Shown here: piece by piece, positions 51,901 through 57,900 of the stretch
Position numbering within the stretch: the stretch's first letter is position 1
Layout of the letters: each line of letters begins with the position of its first letter
Assembly (NCBI GenBank): GCA_022652655.1
Contig: JALCRQ010000001.1
Location: 124,001 to 188,000, forward strand
DNA length: 64,000 nucleotides
Direction of reading: 5' to 3'
From: Oscillibacter sp.
Lineage (GTDB): Bacteria > Bacillota > Clostridia > Oscillospirales > Oscillospiraceae
Position numbers and translations under genes: made by a program
Notes under the pieces: generated by a model
Told to the model about the DNA's origin: nothing
The model's input: only the letters and a program-made list of their open reading frames with translations
Database searches by the model: none

Positions 51901-54900
51901 CATCGGCAAGGCCATCCTGACTTCCGGCGGTTTGGCCACAAACTACGCCCTGACGGCTTCCGGCAAGCTGGCCTATACGAAGACCGACACCTGGTACAAT
52001 CTCAGTGATTATCTGGTGGTCAGCACCGGCGACGGCACAGAGGGTTCGCCGATCACCAAGTACTACCTGCTGCCCAACGGCCAGATGCTGCAGACGGATG
52101 ACGCGGGCCGGATTCTCAACGTCTCTTATGTCACCGGCACCACTACCCAGACCTGCGAGCTCAACGGCCTGCTCTTTAACTTCACCGGCACGGGTACAGA
52201 CAGAAAGCTGGACTCCGTGACCTTCCTGACCGACGGAGCGGCGACGGAGGCCGAGGGCTACCGTCAGAAGCTGACCTTCAACGCGGACGGCACCCTGACC
52301 ATGAACATCGGCGGCGTCGGCGGGACGATCTATCTCACCCGCGTGCCCGGCAGTCTGGCCTGGATTCTGCCCGACGGCTCCCGAATCTATGTCAAGAGCG
52401 CCTTCCTGCGCACGAATACAGCAACCGGCGAAATCAGCGAAGTGACCGGCTGGACGCTCAAGACGGAGGAGGATGGCAGCTATTGGCTGGTGCTGGAGAA
52501 TCTGGATCTTGCGAACCGCACCGTGTACCACGTGGTGCGTCTGTCCGCCGACGGCACACTTCAGGAGAAGTCTGTCTATACGCTGGACAAAAAGATCGAT
52601 GCCCGGGAGATCACAGCGCTGACAGACATCGCTCAGAGCGCCGCAGATGCCCAGACCGCCGGCGATACCGTGATGAACGGCCTGACGGACACCACAGAGG
52701 GCTCCACCAAGACGTTGACCATCGCCAACGACAGCACGCCGGCGAGCCTTGCAAATGATGTGCTGGCCAAACTGAAGCCCGTCCTGACGGCCGACTGGAA
52801 CGTGTCTGTCACCGTGACCTACACGACGAAGGTCGTGACAACACTGGATAATCCGGCAACTACTGACGTGGATGAATCCAGCTCCAAGACTGTGGTCGAC
52901 GGCATCACCGTCGCGGCATCGGCAACGGAGGCAAACGGCGGCGGCCTGTTCTCTGACCCGGAGACTATCAACTTTGCAGCCCAGACGTTTGCGGGCTCCG
53001 ACACCTATGCGGTGCCCGATTCTCTGAGCGCTACCGTGGATCGGGATGATCAAAACAAGCCCATCCCCGGGACCAAGACGCGGGATACGGTAAACGGCGT
53101 CTCGTTTGGTGTGAATACACTGGGCGAACGTAAGGGCGCCGTATTGGCGGCCTACGACGAAGCCGACAATACCATCGTCACCGGCCTGTCCTCCGTCCGG
53201 AACGGCTCCTACACCTTCGCACTTGAAAAGATCGGCACTTATTACCAGGTTGCGTCCCCCACCGATACGGAATATGAGGGCTGGAACAAATGGCAGAAGG
53301 CCCGGTACGGCGAGGTGGCCGATGTCTACTTTACGCTGGGCAAAACCGACAAGACCGTCACTGTCACCGGTGACGATCCCAGCACGACGGAAGTGACGGA
53401 GACCAGTTACGAAACCACCGTGCAGGTGGATGCCATCTCCGCCAGCCAGCTGGTGGCCGGGATTTCTGATACGCCCAGCTCAATCACCACCACGACCGAA
53501 GGGGAAACCACCACCGACACCGTGAACTACAACAGCGGCTATGTGATTGTCACCGGCGGCATCCTCTTCCTGGATCCGGCGAACGTCACCAAGGCGGTTC
53601 TGGATGCTCCCACCCCGGCGGACGGCATCTACTATCTGACCGACAAGGCTGTGGCCGTCACGCCGCAAAACAAGCTCATCCCCATCGACATCGTGTATGC
53701 CGGCGCGGATCAGGACATCAACAACGCCACCATGGTCTACTCGCCCAATATGACCCAGGCTCTGGACGGGAACGGCGATCCGGTTTACTCGGAGGCCCTC
53801 TACCGGTATAAACCCACCGACCACCAATCTTCTGAGATCACGACCTATTGGCGCAGCGAGGACGGAACCGTCTCTGCGACGGAGTCCAGCCCGTCAGGTT
53901 CAGGCTGGACGAAGGTCAATTTCTACTCCACCGGCGAGGGCGATCCTGTCTACGACAAGATTCTGACGCAGCTCAAGGAGAAGGATGGCAGCCATCAAAC
54001 CACGTACCAGGATTCTCTCACGATGGCGCTGAAAGAGGAGGACAGAGTTGTCGGCTTCGAGACCACGAGGGTTAACGCCGTCCAGTACAACACCTCCAGC
54101 CTGCCCGTCTACGTCAGCCGCCGGCAGAAGCAGAAAGGTACCGGTTACGATACGCAGTACTGCTACACGGATAGAAACGGCGCAGAGATTTGGGATAATA
54201 CGAGCTTTGCGGAATACCAGAAAAATCCGCAGAGTCTGCAGATTCGGATTTGGATTCACGGAATCTACGATCCCGTGTACGAGTATCTCCCGGGCACTGT
54301 GCTCATCCGGCCCACCGACAGCGGCACGGCCATGAACGTTTCCTATTCCGATGCCACCGCCTTCACAGTGCCCACCGGCATGTACGACAATCTTCACTTC
54401 GGTTCCGGAGAGGGCAAGACGCACGTCACCACCGCCAGCGGCAACGCTGCGGTGCTGTCCGTCAGCCAGTATGTCCGGATGCTGACGGAGGACGCCGTCT
54501 TCAATCCGGGCACCGATGCGGAGCTCCGTCTGGAAAAGGGCACGCTGCTGTATCTGGACACTGGCTACCATGCGGTGCGGATCTGCACACCGGATAAGTC
54601 CCTGCGGCTCTATGAGCAGGGCTCCTATCTGGGCAAGACTGCCGCCATCACCACGACCGACGGAGAGGGCGGTACTACCACCACCGCCGTGCCGGACGAG
54701 ATCTATACCGAATACGGCGACGGCTATATCCACTTCTCCGCTGGAGCGGAACAGATGTTCAACGAACTCGCCACGGGCATCTATATGACCTACCGCGGCG
54801 AGGGGGATCCCAACATCAGCCTGCTGTCTCTCAATACGGCCGGCCCCGCCAGTTTCTACTTTAAGAGCGACTACTTCTGCCTGAAAAAGTCCGGGGAGTC

Positions 54901-57900
54901 CAGCGAACTGGTGCAGCTCATCGCCCAAACCAAGAATACGGACGGCACCTGGCGAACCTTTGAGCAGGATGCGGATGCAGCTAAATTTGACCTCTCCAGC
55001 ACGTATGCCGGCACCTTTAAGAAAGCGTGGCTGTGCAAGGTTTACGAGGCCGACAGCAGCGCCGCGGCCCTCTATATCCTGGAGCTGCAGGCAAGCGAAA
55101 CCGACACGAACGCCACCATTGTCGTCCTCCTGCCCGACGGCACCTGGTATGATTCCAAGGGCGGCGCCGGCGTATTGAAGACGGCCAGCATGCCGCAGAC
55201 TGACGACTATACCGGCGCTACCAGCATCGATCTCAACTCCGTGCAGGGCGAGCCGGTGGAGCTCAGTTTTGAGGGAGCCAACACCGTTCTCACCGACGCG
55301 GCGGACAGCGACGGCGTCAACATCAAATCCAACAACGTGACCATCGTATCCAAGGACGGACAGATCTTCTCCAAGGACAATCCGATGGTCATCGCCCCGG
55401 AGACCGGCGATCAGGTGAACCTCCAGCTGGTGGCGCAGAAGAACACCGACGGAACCTATTCCGGCGACTACGCCGGCAAGGCCTACGTCACCACCGTTAC
55501 CGGCCAGGCGGACGCCGACAAGGTCACCAAGAACGTCAACCTCCACGATACCACCATCGCCACCGACAAGGGGCTGCTGGATCTCACCACCGCCGCCGGC
55601 AGCATCATCGCGAAGGACGCGGTGAACATCAAGGGCGGCGCGGCGCTGAACATCACCACCGGCACCGGCAGCGTGACCCTGGGCGACCGGGACAACGCGT
55701 CCGGCGACCACACGGTGAATGTGGACGGCAGCCTGAACATTGCCACCGGCACCGGCAGCGTGAATTTGAGCGATGTGGACGCCGCCAAGGGCAGCACCGT
55801 CGCCGTTACCGCCGGCACCACGGCGGGCTCTGCCGGAAACGACGTCACCGTGGATCGCGTGAACGTGGACGGAATCTTTAAGATCACCACCTCCGGCGGC
55901 AGCCTCCTCCGAAAGGACGGGGACTCCCTCTTTACCGTGGGCGCCGACGCGGACGAGGCGGGCAGCTTCCTCAGCATCGGCGGCGATATCGGCACGGCTG
56001 CAAATCCCTTCCGGATCAACATCCTGCCGGATACCGCAGGCAAGACCCAGGTGCTGGGCATCACCAAGGTCGTCAACACCTTCCTGACCCAGGTCACCTC
56101 CATCCCCACGGACACCGACCTGCCGCATACCGGCAGGGAAGAGGGCGCGGCGGAGGATACCACCCACGACGAGGCCATCGGCGACATGAGCACATCCGAC
56201 AAGCCGGTGGACGTCACACTCAGCAGCGAGCCTCAGGCCATCGCAGCCCAGCTCGTCTCCGGCTATGCCGGCGGACGGGTGACGCGCCAGGCGCTTCTGG
56301 GCCTGGTCACCGCCGGCGCGTTTACCGGCGCACAGGTTAAATCCACGCTGGGCGTCACCGATCAGCAGATCACCGCCAAGGCCGGCGAGCTGAAGACGGC
56401 CGGAACGGCGGAGGAGCTTACGGCGCTGGCTGCAAAGCTGAACCTGAGCGTGACCCCGCTGGAAGCCAAGCTGGATCTCAGCGTGCTGGACGCATCCACC
56501 GACGGCATGGACACTGCGGCGCTGGAAGCGCACAACGAGGCGGTGGCGGCGCTCCGGGCAGCACTCAGTGAAAAACTGGGCGCAGCCTATTCCGAGACCA
56601 TGACCCCCGCTTCGCTCCGGCAGGCGTATGAGACCTACTACACGGGCAAGCTCACCGCATACCGCACCGCCGTGGCGGAGGCCTATACCCAGGGCCTCAC
56701 CGGCCGGTTTGCAAAGACGGACGCCCTGCGTGCGGACGATCTGGCGTGGATTCTGGATTCCGGCATCACAGACGCTGACGCGGGCCTCACGGCTTTGCTC
56801 ACCGCCGCCATCGCCGCCCGGAAGAACACGGCGGAGCAAAAGACCGACGGAGAGGGCAATCCACTCTATCTGGACACCGTTACCGGCGCGGAGACTACCA
56901 GCGCAACCACGATTCAGGACGGAAGCCCCGTCGACAACACCCCCGTCTACAAGACGGTTCCCGTTCTCTCCGATACGGACGATCTCTTCCCGCTTTACTG
57001 GCAGTCCCTCAGCAGCGTCCAGAAGCAGGAACTGATGGCGCAGGCCTGGGCCAAGGTGGACGGCGAGCACTATCCCGCCCCCGCTGACGACGACACCCAG
57101 CCGCCCCGGGAGCTGACGCTCCATATCGGCACCAGCACCGGCGACAGCTATATCCTGAACATCGGAGACATTACCGTCACCCAGGACAGCGGCGTATTCA
57201 GCGCTGGCGAGGTGGCCTCCACCCACGGCGACGTGACCGTGATCAACACCAGCGGCTCCATCGCGGGTGTGGAAGACAAGGCCGCGGACTATACGGGCGC
57301 GGACACCGAATCCAACATCTACGGCGAGAACCTCACGCTGAAAGCCGAAAACGGGCTCATCAGCCACGTCAGGACCGAGCAGAAGTCCTGGCCCAGGACC
57401 ACCATCGCCAACATCGGCAAGGAGCTGATGAATAAGACCTACGCGGAGATCACGGCGGCAAACGGCAGCTGGCAGCTGAAGCGCGCCGCAGACGGCACAC
57501 TGGCCATGATCTTCAAGGTGGACTTCACGGCGGTGCGGGATCTGAGCCGCACCATCGCCACCCACCTGACGGCCGCGGCCTCCGGCGACATCGAGCTTGC
57601 GGAGGTCACCGGCGATCTGGGCGTGGACAGCGTCACAAGCGTCAACGGCACCGTTGCGCTCAGCGCACCCGGCAGTATTCTGGATGCGTCCGCCGGCGAC
57701 GCGGTCAACGTGTCCGCCGGAAAGGACGCCAGCCTCACCGCCGGCGGCACCGTCGGCACCAGCCAGGATTACCTGGACGTCCAGGTGGGGAACACCCTTA
57801 CCGCGGACGCACAGGGCGACATCAGCCTGAACGCCGTGGGCAGCCTCACCGCTGTTACCGAAAGCGCCAACGGCCAGGTCAACGCGGACGCCCTGACGGA

